Notes: generated by a model not told the origin, from the sequence alone. A stretch of DNA of 64,000 nt from Xenorhabdus kozodoii (GCF_002632875.1 NZ_NJCX01000011.1:1-64000), one strand, 5' to 3'. Positions 1 through 9,193 are shown, counted from the stretch's first letter. Translations and numbers: made by a program.

Positions 1-39
1 GAGGGCGCGTTTTTGTTCTGGTGTCAGATGAATTTTCAT
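1..39 (-). CDS. IS630-type transposase, N-terminus only (cut by left edge)
   Basis: Reading leftward from an ATG at 37-39 gives MKIHLTPEQKRAL with no stop before the window edge. This short N-terminus resembles IS630-family transposases common in Photorhabdus and Xenorhabdus, which start with MKIHLT-like residues. Only 13 residues are visible, so neither the DDE catalytic domain nor the IS ends can be seen. The inverted repeat end should lie within about the first 100 bases, between this start and the next gene, but no repeat could be confirmed without the other end. Confidence 0.45.
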   Translation of the reverse strand, partial: MKIHLTPEQKRAL

Positions 40-101
40 GGTCGTAAGCATGATCGGGTTTGGATAAAAAATCAAGCATCTTCAATGGCGATTGGTATAA
101 A

Positions 102-413
102 TCATTCCCCGTAGCCGGATTCAGTATGCGGTTTTTCGGGATATAACGATGCACTCCAGTTACTGTAAGTGCAGACAAATATTGAAGGATCTTTGTTTGA
201 AAATGGCGTGGCGATGGATTTGATTTTTTCCGCCAATTCAATGGACTCCATCGACGAATTACCGATATAAGTTCCGCCAGGCAGGTGATGCCATTTTCCA
301 TTAGGGAAACGGATAGATTGGCTAAATTGATTCGCCGTCATCCTTTTATGTAATTTTTCATAACCCTCAGGACCTGTGCCATAAAGCTCTACGCGAATCA
401 AATAACTTGCCAT
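102..413 (-). CDS. small GhoS/DUF2622-like protein
   Basis: This 103-residue protein starts MASYLIRVELYG and has an alternating beta-alpha-beta pattern compatible with a small ferredoxin-like fold. The N-terminal strand (RVELYG), the central GGTYIGNSS segment and the late IFVCTYSNW strand recall the DUF2622/GhoS family, whose E. coli member is the antitoxin endoribonuclease of the type V GhoST system. The resemblance is from memory of the family pattern and is weak. No GhoT-like small membrane toxin is seen beside it: the left neighbour is an IS630 start and the right neighbour is ycgN after 160 bases. It could equally be an unrelated small protein. Existence as a gene is fairly likely, function uncertain. 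Confidence 0.55.
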   Translation of the reverse strand: MASYLIRVELYGTGPEGYEKLHKRMTANQFSQSIRFPNGKWHHLPGGTYIGNSSMESIELAEKIKSIATPFSNKDPSIFVCTYSNWSASLYPEKPHTESGYGE

Positions 414-573
414 TTCTCTTTCCTTGTTTTGACTATCGGGCAGACAAGTTATCAGTTTTTGTTTACTGTTTAAAGTCAGAAAAACGGGAGAAAAACCGAT
501 ATTAATGGCAATTCTGCCAATGACATTATATGCATTTGATATAAAATCCCTTTTACATCAAACAGTAAAATAA

Positions 574-1020
574 TTACATTGGTTTATTTAAAATATGGTC
601 TTCCCAATCCACCACTTCCGCTTCACGCACAGCGATATATCTGACAGAAATACGCTCTGCATGCATTGCCGATTTTGAGCCACTAACCAGTGGATGCCAG
701 GGAAGGAGCCTTTTCCCTTCGCCAATCAGACGATAAGCACACGTCTTAGGCAACCACTCAAAAGTGTTCATGTTCTCACGGGTTAATTTGATACAGTCAG
801 GCTCGTATCTGAAACGATCTGCATAGTTCTTGCACTGGCAGGATTTAATATTGAGTTGATTACAGGCAACATTGGTGAAATAAATTTCATCCGTATCTTC
901 ATCCATCAACTTATGCAGGCAACACTGGCCGCAGCCATCACATAGTGCTTCCCACTCTTGGTCTGTCATTTGTTCTAAGGTTTTCACCTGCCAGAAAGGT
1001 TGGGACATAATTTCTGTCAT
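574..1020 (-). CDS. ycgN: YcgN, cysteine-cluster protein (UPF0260/YkgJ family)
   Basis: The 148-residue protein carries a cysteine cluster [12 protein letters not shown] near residues 28-39, followed by [18 protein letters not shown], the signature of the UPF0260/YkgJ family thought to bind metal, probably zinc or iron. Biochemical function is unknown. It ends with EDHILNKPM, and its length matches E. coli YcgN (about 150 residues). The start at 1020 lies 9 bases from the stop of the upstream ycgM, and the two are probably co-transcribed on the minus strand, as in E. coli where ycgL, ycgM and ycgN are neighbours close to minC. Confidence 0.9.
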   Translation of the reverse strand: MTEIMSQPFWQVKTLEQMTDQEWEALCDGCGQCCLHKLMDEDTDEIYFTNVACNQLNIKSCQCKNYADRFRYEPDCIKLTRENMNTFEWLPKTCAYRLIGEGKRLLPWHPLVSGSKSAMHAERISVRYIAVREAEVVDWEDHILNKPM

Positions 1021-1029
1021 TCCTCGTTA

Positions 1030-1686
1030 TTAAATCACTCTGGTTGTCAAAACGTGCTCATTGAGAGCGACGTCTAGTACATCACCAGATTGCAATGGCC
1101 CTACACCTTCAGGGGTTCCCGTCAAGATAATATCCCCTGGGCGCAAGGTAAAAAAACGTGACATATAGCTAATCAACGGGACGATAGGTGTGCGCATGTC
1201 ACTCGTATTGCCGTTCTGGCGCAATTCACCATTGACTGTCAAAGACAGTTGGGCATTTTGTGGATCACCAAAGGTATTGACCGGGATAAATCCCGATATC
1301 GGGCATGACCTATCAAATGCCTTGCTTTTTTCCCACGGTTGCCCCGATTGTTTAAATTCACGCTGCAAATCACGTAATGTCAAATCCAGTGCAACTGCAA
1401 AGCCCGCAATCGCCTGGCTAACTCGCTCTTCATTGGCACTCTTAAGTGCCGAACCCACCAAGACGGCCAATTCTATTTCATGGTGCACAGAACCCAATTC
1501 CTGCGGGATAAAAATGGGTTGGCACAGATCACACAGCGCGGTTTCAGGTTTGATGAAGATCACCGGCTCTTCCGTGGAGCAGGAGCCCATCTCTTTCATA
1601 TGCTTGGCGTAATTACTACCGACACAAACAACTTTATTAGCAGGAAAATCCAACAAGACTCCCTGCCAATCCCGATGCTGGTACAT
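1030..1686 (-). CDS. ycgM: YcgM, fumarylacetoacetate hydrolase-family protein
   Basis: This 218-residue protein belongs to the FAH superfamily, which hydrolyses or decarboxylates small dicarbonyl acids using a bound divalent metal. Visible signatures are VGSNYAKHMKEMG near residue 22, the metal-binding acidic motif HHEIELAVLVG around residue 68 (E and E), and the C-terminal ILTGTPEGVGPLQSGD. E. coli YcgM is 219 residues. The substrate is unproven; human FAHD1-type relatives act as acylpyruvases and oxaloacetate decarboxylases. It lies just upstream of ycgN on the same strand with a 9-base gap and so probably shares its transcript. Confidence 0.9.
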   Translation of the reverse strand: MYQHRDWQGVLLDFPANKVVCVGSNYAKHMKEMGSCSTEEPVIFIKPETALCDLCQPIFIPQELGSVHHEIELAVLVGSALKSANEERVSQAIAGFAVALDLTLRDLQREFKQSGQPWEKSKAFDRSCPISGFIPVNTFGDPQNAQLSLTVNGELRQNGNTSDMRTPIVPLISYMSRFFTLRPGDIILTGTPEGVGPLQSGDVLDVALNEHVLTTRVI

Positions 1687-1723
1687 AAAATTGTTCCTTT
1701 ATCTTGTTTTCAAGCTCTGATTT

Positions 1724-2809
1724 TCAGCGAGTGAGGAAATGAGTACGTTGCATAATACCGTCTGCCATCATACCAACACTCAGGGCAAAATAGTAAGAAC
1801 GATTCCAGTGCATAATAGTACGAAAATTTTGCGTTACCCAAAATGCCCGTCGTGCCGCGTCATCAAGGATGACTATCCAGCCCTTGGTATTTGCCGGCAG
1901 GTTAGCAAAATGCGGGGATGAAATCCCCAATGCCTGCCATTGGGCAATGGTTTTTCCCTGTTCGGGTTTAACGCCTTCCAATGTAACATCAAATCCCGCA
2001 GGTAACGAGATGCTATATCCCCAAGGCAAACCCTGTTGCCATCCTTCCTTATGCAAGTAATTGGCGGTTGAGGCAAAGACATCTGCTTTATTCTGCCAAA
2101 TATCGATTTTGCCATCCCCATCGCCATCAGCACCATAGGTTAAATAAGAAGTTGGCATAAATTGATTTTGCCCCATTGCCCCCGCCCAAGAGCCTTTGAG
2201 TGTTTGATCTTCATCAATATATTGATTTTCCATTATTTCCAATGCGGCCAATAACTGTTTTATGAAAAGCACTTCCCGGCGCCCTTCAAAGGCCAGCGTG
2301 GATAATGCTGAAATGACATCTTCTTTTCCCTGAAACTTGCCAAAACCACTTTCTAGCCCCCACAAAGCAACAATGTAAGCGTTTGGTACACCGTATTTAC
2401 GGCTGATCCTTTCTAATTGCGGCTTATTAACTTCATACTCCTTGACACCCTGTTCAATCTTCCTGATTGACAACACACGGTTTAAGTAATCATCCAGAGT
2501 CACTTTTTTTTCTGGTTGGTTACGATCAGCTTTAATAATACGCGGCATAAAACGGACATTGGCAAATGCCCGATCCAACGTTTTTTCACTGAACCCCTGC
2601 TTCCGGGCCTGGTGTTTCAGCAAAGCCACATAAGCAGGAAACTGAGCGGGTTCACGGGAGTTCAATGGAAAATCATGTTCCAGCGCCCTGACTTCGGTTT
2701 GGGACCGTTCAGATAACACGGATTGATTATACAATTGCTTACTACTTGATGTACTGCACCCTGCCAGCAGAGTTGTTGTCAACAAAGTTAGCCCAGTGAT
2801 TAATTTCAT
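1724..2809 (-). CDS. MltB-family lytic murein transglycosylase lipoprotein
   Basis: The 361-residue protein begins with a signal peptide ending in lipobox LAGC (Cys18), so it is probably an outer-membrane lipoprotein. The body is an MltB-type SLT_2 lytic transglycosylase, which cleaves peptidoglycan between MurNAc and GlcNAc to give 1,6-anhydro ends. The likely catalytic glutamate is Glu153 in ALWGLESGFGKFQG. Supporting motifs are GSWAGAMGQNQFMPTSY and DGDGDGKIDIW. The same gene occurs beside minC in several related enterobacteria and is a paralog of E. coli MltB rather than its positional ortholog, so no symbol is assigned. It stands 38 bases upstream of ycgM and may head a ycgL-distal operon. 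Confidence 0.9.
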   Translation of the reverse strand: MKLITGLTLLTTTLLAGCSTSSSKQLYNQSVLSERSQTEVRALEHDFPLNSREPAQFPAYVALLKHQARKQGFSEKTLDRAFANVRFMPRIIKADRNQPEKKVTLDDYLNRVLSIRKIEQGVKEYEVNKPQLERISRKYGVPNAYIVALWGLESGFGKFQGKEDVISALSTLAFEGRREVLFIKQLLAALEIMENQYIDEDQTLKGSWAGAMGQNQFMPTSYLTYGADGDGDGKIDIWQNKADVFASTANYLHKEGWQQGLPWGYSISLPAGFDVTLEGVKPEQGKTIAQWQALGISSPHFANLPANTKGWIVILDDAARRAFWVTQNFRTIMHWNRSYYFALSVGMMADGIMQRTHFLTR

Positions 2810-2855
2810 AAATCAGCGCCTTCTCAATTTAGGATCAAGCCGTTGCCAGCGATTT

Positions 2856-3137
2856 TTATTGTCTGGATGGTCTGTTTGATGCCAGATGTTCATTGAGCAG
2901 ACTTTCCACTGGTGGTGGTACTTGCAGGTAAAAACCTTGCTCACTCAACGCAGCTTTTACTTTTTCAATATCAGCATTAGCCAGTTTTTTTCTTTCAGAT
3001 AATGAAATCATCATTGCATATTGAGGTTCACCAAATGCTTTTAACAGCGCTTCAGGAACGCGCGAAAAATCACCTCTTCGCTCAATATACAGATAGGTAT
3101 GGTCACGTTTTGGGCTTCTGTAGATTACACAAATCAT
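2856..3137 (-). CDS. ycgL: YcgL family protein
   Basis: The 93-residue protein starts [19 protein letters not shown], the hallmark of the YcgL family (UPF0745), and contains [16 protein letters not shown] in the middle. Its biochemical role is unknown. It is transcribed divergently from minC across a 160-base gap, the same arrangement as in E. coli. The C-terminus ([10 protein letters not shown]) varies in the family. The AT-rich gap must hold both the ycgL and minC promoters. Confidence 0.92.
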   Translation of the reverse strand: MICVIYRSPKRDHTYLYIERRGDFSRVPEALLKAFGEPQYAMMISLSERKKLANADIEKVKAALSEQGFYLQVPPPVESLLNEHLASNRPSRQ

Positions 3138-3297
3138 TGTTATAAACTCTTTTAAATTAACGCTGTGACTTGCTTGAATAATTCACTAACTATAACATGC
3201 TTATTATATTTAAGAATATCGCCTCCCAGAGGCTATTCCAGGAAAATGTTTGTGTAAACCACTTTGAGAACCTTAACTTTGCTGAGTCAAAATATCG

Positions 3298-3981
3298 ATG
3301 TCACAGTCGCCAATTGAGCTAAAAGGCAGTAATTTTACGCTTTCAGTCGTTCATTTGCATAATGATCAGCCGGAAGTTATTCATAAAGCTATCCAGGATA
3401 AAATGGAGCAAGCGCCTGAATTCCTGAAAAATGCGCCCGTTGTTATCAATATCTCTGCTCTCCCTGTTGATGCAGATCTTCTCGCACTCCACCGAGCTAT
3501 TGAGTCAGTGGGATTGCGCATCGTTGGCATCAGCGGTTGTCAAGACGAGGAACAACGAAAAATTGTTCTAAAATCTGAGCTTCCTTTATTGAAAGAAGGC
3601 AAAAGTCAGAAAGTTCTTACCCAAGAAAATAAACCGACTGAACCTATTTTCAAAAAAACTCGTATAATTAATACACCTGTTCGTTCAGGACAAAGAATTT
3701 ATGCACCAAACAGCGATCTTATTGTGACAAATAATGTGAGCGCTGGTGCAGAATTAATCGCTGATGGAAATATTCATATATATGGTGTGCTGCGTGGACG
3801 AGTATTAGCAGGCGCATCTGGCGATCAAGAAAGCCAGATTTTCTGCACCCATTTAAACGCCGAGCTCACCTCTATTGCAGGTCAATATTGGCTCAGCGAA
3901 AAAATTCCAGACAATTTTGTTGGCAAGGCAGCAAAATTACGTCTGGTGAATAATGAATTAACTATTGAAACCTTAGTCTAG
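3298..3981 (+). CDS. minC: MinC, septum-site inhibitor of FtsZ
   Basis: MinC (227 residues; E. coli 231) blocks FtsZ ring assembly away from midcell. The N-terminal domain (about 1-100, [17 protein letters not shown]) antagonises FtsZ polymerisation. After a linker rich in K, E and P, the C-terminal beta-helix begins at [12 protein letters not shown], containing the RSGQ motif needed for MinD and septal-component binding. It continues with [19 protein letters not shown]. No strong ribosome binding site is visible before the ATG at 3298, but the alignment of the N-terminus with E. coli MinC supports this start. It is the first gene of minCDE, with minD 23 bases downstream. Confidence 0.98.
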   Translation: MSQSPIELKGSNFTLSVVHLHNDQPEVIHKAIQDKMEQAPEFLKNAPVVINISALPVDADLLALHRAIESVGLRIVGISGCQDEEQRKIVLKSELPLLKEGKSQKVLTQENKPTEPIFKKTRIINTPVRSGQRIYAPNSDLIVTNNVSAGAELIADGNIHIYGVLRGRVLAGASGDQESQIFCTHLNAELTSIAGQYWLSEKIPDNFVGKAAKLRLVNNELTIETLV

Positions 3982-4004
3982 CCCTTATAACAAGGAATCG
4001 CTTC

Positions 4005-4817
4005 ATGGCACGCATTATTGTTGTTACATCTGGTAAAGGTGGCGTTGGCAAAACCACTTCAAGCGCGGCCATTGCTACCGGTCTCGCCCAAAGAGGAAAA
4101 AAAACCGTCGTTATCGATTTTGATATCGGTTTGCGGAACCTCGACCTCATTATGGGCTGTGAGCGCCGTGTAGTTTTTGACTTCGTGAATGTCATTCAAG
4201 GTGATGCCAGCTTGAATCAAGCCCTTATCAAAGATAAGCGTACAGAGAATCTGCACATTCTACCCGCTTCTCAGACCCGTGATAAAGAAGCCCTTACGCG
4301 GGATGGTGTTGAAAAAATTCTGGGTGAATTGGATCAACAGGGATTTGAATTCATTGTCTGTGATTCTCCCGCTGGTATTGAAAGTGGTGCATTGATGGCA
4401 CTCTACTTTGCCGATGAAGCCATTATTACGACAAACCCAGAAGTTTCTTCTGTTCGTGACTCTGACCGTATTTTAGGTATCTTGGCATCCAAATCACGCC
4501 GTGCAGAACAAGGTAAAGAACCCATCAAAGAACATCTTCTACTGACACGCTATAATCCAGGGCGTGTGAACCGCGGCGATATGCTGAGTATGGAAGATGT
4601 CCTGGAAATTCTGTGCATTCCTTTGCTGGGTGTCATTCCAGAAGATCAGTCTGTTCTCCGCTCATCTAACCAGGGGGAACCCGTCATTTTGGACAAAGAT
4701 TCTGACGCGGGTAAAGCATATGAAGATACTGTTTTACGTTTACTTGGTGAAGAACGGCCTTTCCGTTTTATCGAAGAAGAAAAAAAGGGCTTTTTAAAAC
4801 GCCTGTTTGGGGGGTAA
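4005..4817 (+). CDS. minD: MinD, membrane-bound division-site ATPase
   Basis: MinD (270 residues, the E. coli length) is a deviant Walker A ATPase of the ParA/MinD family that recruits MinC to the polar membrane. The motif GKGGVGKTTSS begins at residue 10, with the signature lysine at 11. Downstream are DFDIGLRNLDLIMGCE and the switch region IVCDSPAGIESGA. The C-terminal amphipathic membrane-targeting helix is EEKKGFLKRLFGG. The minE start follows the stop after 3 bases, implying translational coupling. Confidence 0.98.
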   Translation: MARIIVVTSGKGGVGKTTSSAAIATGLAQRGKKTVVIDFDIGLRNLDLIMGCERRVVFDFVNVIQGDASLNQALIKDKRTENLHILPASQTRDKEALTRDGVEKILGELDQQGFEFIVCDSPAGIESGALMALYFADEAIITTNPEVSSVRDSDRILGILASKSRRAEQGKEPIKEHLLLTRYNPGRVNRGDMLSMEDVLEILCIPLLGVIPEDQSVLRSSNQGEPVILDKDSDAGKAYEDTVLRLLGEERPFRFIEEEKKGFLKRLFGG

Positions 4818-4820
4818 CAC

Positions 4821-5090
4821 ATGGCTTTGTTAGATTTCTTCCTGTCGAGAAAAAAACCGACGGCCAATATCGCCAAGGAGCGGCTGCAAATCATCGTGGC
4901 AGAACGGCGCCGTGGTGACTCTGAGCCTGCCTATTTGCCCGAGATGAAGCGGGATATTCTGGCTGTAATTTGTAAATATGTACAGATTGATCCCGATATG
5001 CTTTCTGTGCAGTTTGAGCAAAAAAATGATGACATCTCTGTGCTAGAACTTAATGTAACCTTACCAGAGGTTGAGGAATCGCCAAAATAA
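4821..5090 (+). CDS. minE: MinE, topological specificity factor
   Basis: MinE (89 residues; E. coli 88) drives pole-to-pole oscillation by stimulating MinD ATPase. The N-terminal membrane-targeting and anti-MinCD segment is [26 protein letters not shown], read as two overlapping short pieces: [12 protein letters not shown] and [17 protein letters not shown]. The C-terminal dimerisation domain includes [17 protein letters not shown]. It is the last gene of the min operon. A 9-bp hairpin with one wobble lies at 5131-5153, without a clear U-tract. Confidence 0.98.
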   Translation: MALLDFFLSRKKPTANIAKERLQIIVAERRRGDSEPAYLPEMKRDILAVICKYVQIDPDMLSVQFEQKNDDISVLELNVTLPEVEESPK

Positions 5091-5130
5091 CCGCCACAAA
5101 TGAGGCTAGTTAATTTAAGGCGGTGATTTT

Positions 5131-5153
5131 CCCTGTCTGGTATACAGGCAGGG
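5131..5153 (+). terminator. possible minCDE terminator hairpin
   Basis: CCCTGTCTG (5131-5139) pairs with CAGGCAGGG (5145-5153) with one G-U wobble and a 5-base loop, 40 bases after minE. The following bases (AATTAAGATT) contain no U-run, so intrinsic termination would be weak. Confidence 0.35.
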
Positions 5154-5223
5154 AATTAAGATTACCTTTCTTCGATATTATATCCGTTAAATAAAACAGG
5201 GGTTATTATTGAAACTAACGCTA

Positions 5224-6348
5224 TTATTCCGCATAGTTTGCCAATATCTTAGCAATAGGTTCTGCCAGTAACTTGCCGCGCCAGCCCCGAATTAATTCAG
5301 GTTGATGCTCCGGTGATTTCAATTTCCAATGCCAACAAAGTAATTGATTAATTTGGCGGCGAGAAGCCAGCAGCTCGGCACTGAAATGATGAGATTCCCC
5401 CACCTGAGTGACCAAGGATTTAATTTCCTTGAACGCCTGGCGATAATCAGGGTAATCAACAAAATTCACAATTTGAGGCGGACATTCTTCTGTTGGAATA
5501 TCCCTGCACTCCGCAACCATTGCCAACAACCGACGACCATGACAACGAATTTCTTGCCCGCTCAATCCCAGGGCATCCAATTCGGCCAAAGAAGTTGGCA
5601 TATAGCGGGCAACCTGCCATAAATTTTCTTCGCGGATCACAAAATTGATCGCCAGATCACGCTCACGAGCCTGATTTAAGCGCCATGCCGCCAGTTTTTT
5701 CAAACAGGCCAATTGCCTTGGGCGCAGTTGCCATGCATTACCAATATCTTTATAAGCATATTCCGGCATCAATACTTCTTTACGGCGCTGGGCTATCAGA
5801 ATACTTTCATCTTTTGCCGCCTCTAAATATCCCGCCTGCTCTGTTTTTTCCATCAGAATATCGGCCAGCGGTAATAGATAATAAACATCTGCCGCAGCAT
5901 ATTGACATTGCTTTTCGCTCAATGGCCGAGCCAGCCAATCAGTGCGGGATTCACTTTTATCTAATTCGGTATGCAAATACTCAGCAACCAATGTCGCAAA
6001 ACCGCATGACATGGGATGACCAATAAATGCGGCCAATACCTGGGTATCAATCATAGGTTCTGGCAAACACTGGAAACTATTACCAAAAACTTCCAAATCT
6101 TCACTGCCCGCATGGATAAATTTTAATACATTCGGATCAGTCAACAGTTCCCTAAGAGGTTGCCATTGCGAAATTTCGAGGGGATCAATCAAAGAAAGTT
6201 GTTCGCTATCAAACAGTTGTATCAAACCTAATTGGGGGTAATACGTCCGTGTACGTACAAATTCAGTATCGAGTGCAATTCTTGCGTGTTTTTTCGCCCG
6301 CTCACAGGTTGACTGCAATTGAGCATCGGTAGTAATCAACTGAAACAA
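5224..6348 (-). CDS. rnd: RNase D, 3'-5' exoribonuclease
   Basis: RNase D (374 residues; E. coli 375) trims the 3' ends of tRNA precursors and other stable RNAs. The DEDD exonuclease motif I is ALDTEFVRTRTYYP (Asp and Glu near residues 28-30); motif II includes FIHAGSEDLEVF, and motif III CQYAAADVYYLLPL with the Tyr/Asp pair. The C-terminal half contains HRDC domains (QLACLKKLAAWRLNQARERD). rnd lies downstream of fadD on the same strand with a 94-base gap containing a GC-rich hairpin, as in E. coli where fadD and rnd are adjacent. Confidence 0.97.
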   Translation of the reverse strand: MFQLITTDAQLQSTCERAKKHARIALDTEFVRTRTYYPQLGLIQLFDSEQLSLIDPLEISQWQPLRELLTDPNVLKFIHAGSEDLEVFGNSFQCLPEPMIDTQVLAAFIGHPMSCGFATLVAEYLHTELDKSESRTDWLARPLSEKQCQYAAADVYYLLPLADILMEKTEQAGYLEAAKDESILIAQRRKEVLMPEYAYKDIGNAWQLRPRQLACLKKLAAWRLNQARERDLAINFVIREENLWQVARYMPTSLAELDALGLSGQEIRCHGRRLLAMVAECRDIPTEECPPQIVNFVDYPDYRQAFKEIKSLVTQVGESHHFSAELLASRRQINQLLCWHWKLKSPEHQPELIRGWRGKLLAEPIAKILANYAE

Positions 6349-6388
6349 AATATCATTCTCTTAGCCATTCATAAGGCGTACACAACAA

Positions 6389-6406
6389 CGCCGGTAAAAA
6401 CCGGCG
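6389..6406 (-). terminator. hairpin between fadD and rnd
   Basis: CGCCGG (6389-6394), loop TAAAAA, CCGGCG (6401-6406) form a compact perfect stem between the fadD stop and the rnd start. No U-tract follows on the minus strand, so it may be a pause or processing site rather than a full terminator. Confidence 0.35.
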
Positions 6407-6442
6407 CTATCAATGTGCAATAGGGTATAGCAATAAATAGAC

Positions 6443-8134
6443 TCAATTTTTAGCAGCATTATCTATTTTTGCCAATTCTTCATTGCGCAGTTCTCTGCGA
6501 AGAATTTTACCTACATTGGATTTGGGTAACTCATCGCGAAATTCAATGAGCTTTGGCACCTTATACCCTGTCAGGTAACGACGGCAATGCGTTTTAAGTT
6601 CATCTTCAGTCAAGCTGGGGTCTTTACGTACCACAAACATTTTGACAATCTCTCCTGAGCTTTCACTCGGAACGCCCACCGCTGCCGACTCTAACACTTT
6701 AGGATGGGAAGAAACAACATCTTCTACCTCATTTGGATAAACATTAAATCCAGAAACCAGGATCATGTCTTTTTTCCGATCAACAATGCGGAAAAACCCT
6801 TTTTCATCTACGCTGGCAATATCCCCGGTTGCCAACCAGCCGTCTTTCAATACCTCATCCGTCGCATCAGGACGATCCCAGTAACCTTTCATTACTTGTG
6901 GCCCACGCACCCACATTTCCCCCACTTCTCCATATGGCACTTCATTGCCATCACTTCCTACCAGTTTGATTTCTGTTGAAGCTACGGGGAAACCAATACT
7001 GCCACTGTAATAGGTCAAGTTATGCGGATTAGCGGAAACCAGAGGCGAACATTCCGTCAGTCCATAGCCTTCCAATAAATGACGGCCTGTCAGGTCTTGC
7101 CATTTCTCAGCGACCACTTTTTGTACGGCCATGCCACCGCCAACAGATAAACGCAACGAAGAGAAATTCAGTTTCTGGAATTCGGGATTATTCAGCCAGG
7201 CATTGAATAACGTGTTAACCCCCGATAACGCAGTAAAACGATAACGAGAGAGTTCCTTGACCGTGCCGTTAACGTCGCGAGGGTTAGTGATCAATAGATT
7301 CTGCCCACCTAACTCAATAAAGAACAGGCAATTTATCGTCAGGGCAAAAATATGGTACAACGGCAATGCCGTGACCACTATCTCTTGCCCTGGCTGCAAT
7401 AACGGAGAATAACAGGCTCTGGCCTGTTCGATATTTGCCAACATGTTACGATGGGTCAGCATTGCACCTTTCGCTACCCCTGTCGTTCCCCCCGTATATT
7501 GCAGAAAAGCCAAGTCCTCGATTTTCACGTCCGGTTTGACATACTGCAAGCGATAGCCTTCATGGATCGCGCTACGAAACGAAATGGCATCCGGTAAGTG
7601 ATATTTAGGGACTAGCCGTTTGACATATTTAACGACGAAATCAACAAGAGTTCCCTTGGGACGGGAAAGCTGGTCACCCATGCGCGTCAAAATAACGTGC
7701 TTGACTTGTGTGTTGAAGACGATCTTTTCTAGGGTATGTGCGAAGTTAGAAACGATAACAATAGCAGAAGTCCCACTATCATTAAGCTGGTGTTCCAATT
7801 CACGCGGGGTATAGAGTGGGTTCACATTGACAGCAATCATGCCTGCACGCAAAATGCCAAATAGTGCGACGGGATATTGCAATAAATTTGGCATCATCAA
7901 TGCCACGCGATCCCCTTTTTTCAGCCCTAACCCATTCTGTAAATAGGCAGCAAAGGCACGACTACGCTCTTCCAATTTACGGAAAGTCATTACCTCGCCC
8001 ATATTGATAAATGCGATTTGATCGGCGTAACGTGTTACAGCATTTTCAAACATCTCAATCAACGATGAATAACGATCGGGATCGATTTCTGCTGGAACAT
8101 CTGCCGGATAATGTTTTAGCCAAACTTTTTCCAA
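6443..8134 (-). CDS. fadD: long-chain fatty acyl-CoA synthetase
   Basis: FadD (563 residues; E. coli 561) activates imported long-chain fatty acids to acyl-CoA at the inner membrane for beta-oxidation and signalling. The ATP/AMP motif [18 protein letters not shown] starts near residue 213. Later motifs are [17 protein letters not shown] and, in the C-terminal domain, [18 protein letters not shown] followed by [18 protein letters not shown], the FACS signature. The catalytic C-terminal lysine lies in [14 protein letters not shown] FadR-like palindrome is present about 80 bases upstream of the start. Confidence 0.97.
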   Translation of the reverse strand: MEKVWLKHYPADVPAEIDPDRYSSLIEMFENAVTRYADQIAFINMGEVMTFRKLEERSRAFAAYLQNGLGLKKGDRVALMMPNLLQYPVALFGILRAGMIAVNVNPLYTPRELEHQLNDSGTSAIVIVSNFAHTLEKIVFNTQVKHVILTRMGDQLSRPKGTLVDFVVKYVKRLVPKYHLPDAISFRSAIHEGYRLQYVKPDVKIEDLAFLQYTGGTTGVAKGAMLTHRNMLANIEQARACYSPLLQPGQEIVVTALPLYHIFALTINCLFFIELGGQNLLITNPRDVNGTVKELSRYRFTALSGVNTLFNAWLNNPEFQKLNFSSLRLSVGGGMAVQKVVAEKWQDLTGRHLLEGYGLTECSPLVSANPHNLTYYSGSIGFPVASTEIKLVGSDGNEVPYGEVGEMWVRGPQVMKGYWDRPDATDEVLKDGWLATGDIASVDEKGFFRIVDRKKDMILVSGFNVYPNEVEDVVSSHPKVLESAAVGVPSESSGEIVKMFVVRKDPSLTEDELKTHCRRYLTGYKVPKLIEFRDELPKSNVGKILRRELRNEELAKIDNAAKN

Positions 8135-8213
8135 GTTGAATACTCCTGAAATCTAATTGCGATGTAACCACTGACCATAAAACAAACCAGGACTGTATAT
8201 TTAACAAATTATT

Positions 8214-8230
8214 AACTCAGCGTACCAGTT
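8214..8230. promoter_or_regulatory. FadR-like operator upstream of fadD
   Basis: AACTCAGCGTACCAGTT matches the FadR consensus (AACTGGTCNGACCAGTT) at 12 of 16 defined positions, with the right half-site perfect. It is 80 bases upstream of the fadD start, a plausible promoter-proximal position. FadR represses fadD in E. coli; regulation here is inferred. Confidence 0.4.
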
Positions 8231-8291
8231 TGAAAAGCGACAATGTTCAGGTTGGCGATGCACATCACTAATTTAATATTATCAACTACTG

Positions 8292-8319
8292 CAAAAAAAT
8301 AAGGCAGCTTTTGCCGCCT
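8292..8319 (-). terminator. intrinsic terminator on minus strand, distal to slp
   Basis: On the minus strand AGGCGGC, loop AAAA, GCTGCCT (one G-U pair) is followed by TATTTTTTT. The A-tract on the plus strand is at 8293-8299. It would end a transcript coming from slp or from something between 8320 and 8608. Confidence 0.65.
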
Positions 8320-8608
8320 GGTTGTTTTTTGTTATTTATCAATAAATTAGTTAAACTATTATTAATTTGATTTATAATTTGCTGATTATACATCAAGTTG
8401 CTAATTTTTGGTTTAAAGTTCTATCATTATTCTAAATGGTTATAATCAGGATTTTCCAATAAAGGATAATCACCAAGGGTTAATATCACTCACGCGCGGA
8501 AAATTGTCTTTTTTATATCCGGGATAACTGACATGCGGAATAATCCTGAATATCCTCAGTGGCAAGTTTAATGCCTGCCACCCGATACCCTTGAATTCAG
8601 CAAAAAAT

Positions 8609-9193
8609 TTATTCAGTCAACACTTTTTCAACTGAAGCAGGCTGGAGTGGAGAATAGCCGTCCCAAAATGGGTCGTAAGGATTGCCATAATAGTTCCATG
8701 GATCACCCCCTACACCAGAAGGGAAGATCATTCTCTGCGATTCATGCCAACGCTTCACCCCCGTGGCGTTCATCACCACATACTCATACGGGCTATTGCC
8801 TACCTTTCCTTTTTCAAGGCCAGTAATCAAGCCTACGACTGTTACATAGTGATTTTTAAAATCACTGGGTTCCAAAAAAGTATTGACATAAGCATACACG
8901 CGTCCCAGAGAAGGTGTATCCAAACGTGGGGCAGCATTACTTGCCAGTGGCATGGCAGATATTTCTAGCCGGGTATGATCTTTTTCATTTAAAACACTAA
9001 GGACTTTCCCGCCAAATCGCCCTTCATGCCCAATGTATAATTCGGGTATATTTTTGACAGAAAACAGATCCTCCACCGGCGTTTTGGTCGTACCTTTAAT
9101 AACATCAGGAACGGAGACACAGCCTGCAAGTACTAAAGTTCCCAACAGTACCACCACTTGCAATGCGCTTCGATAGTATGTTCCATTGAGCAT
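8609..9193 (-). CDS. Slp-family outer-membrane lipoprotein (YeaY-like)
   Basis: The 194-residue protein has a signal peptide with lipobox LAGC (Cys25) followed by VSVPDVIKGT, typical of the Slp/YeaY starvation-lipoprotein family. The mature part is beta-rich (FGGKVLSVLNEKDHTRLEIS, SLGRVYAYVNTFLEP), and the C-terminus carries an aromatic, proline-rich tail (WNYYGNPYDPFWDGY). E. coli yeaY is likewise next to fadD and tsaB, so this is the positional counterpart. Function is unknown beyond induction in stationary phase or acid for the E. coli relatives. Confidence 0.85.
   Translation of the reverse strand: MLNGTYYRSALQVVVLLGTLVLAGCVSVPDVIKGTTKTPVEDLFSVKNIPELYIGHEGRFGGKVLSVLNEKDHTRLEISAMPLASNAAPRLDTPSLGRVYAYVNTFLEPSDFKNHYVTVVGLITGLEKGKVGNSPYEYVVMNATGVKRWHESQRMIFPSGVGGDPWNYYGNPYDPFWDGYSPLQPASVEKVLTE

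Larger units (their letters stand above)
8135..8608. other. fadD-slp intergenic region (474 bases)
   Basis: This AT-rich stretch has no convincing gene. The part near 8135-8235 should hold the fadD promoter and contains a FadR-like site at 8214-8230. A minus-strand intrinsic terminator lies at 8292-8319, nearly 300 bases beyond the slp stop. On the minus strand a stop-free stretch of 48 codons from about 8618 to 8475 ends in a sequence like FPRVSDINPW but has no usable start codon. Confidence 0.6.

Noticed and set aside
8475-8618. 48-codon stop-free minus-strand stretch after slp ending in FPRVSDINPW
   Set aside because: It looks somewhat protein-like but has no usable start codon or ribosome binding site, and such a length arises by chance; a gene remnant is not excluded.
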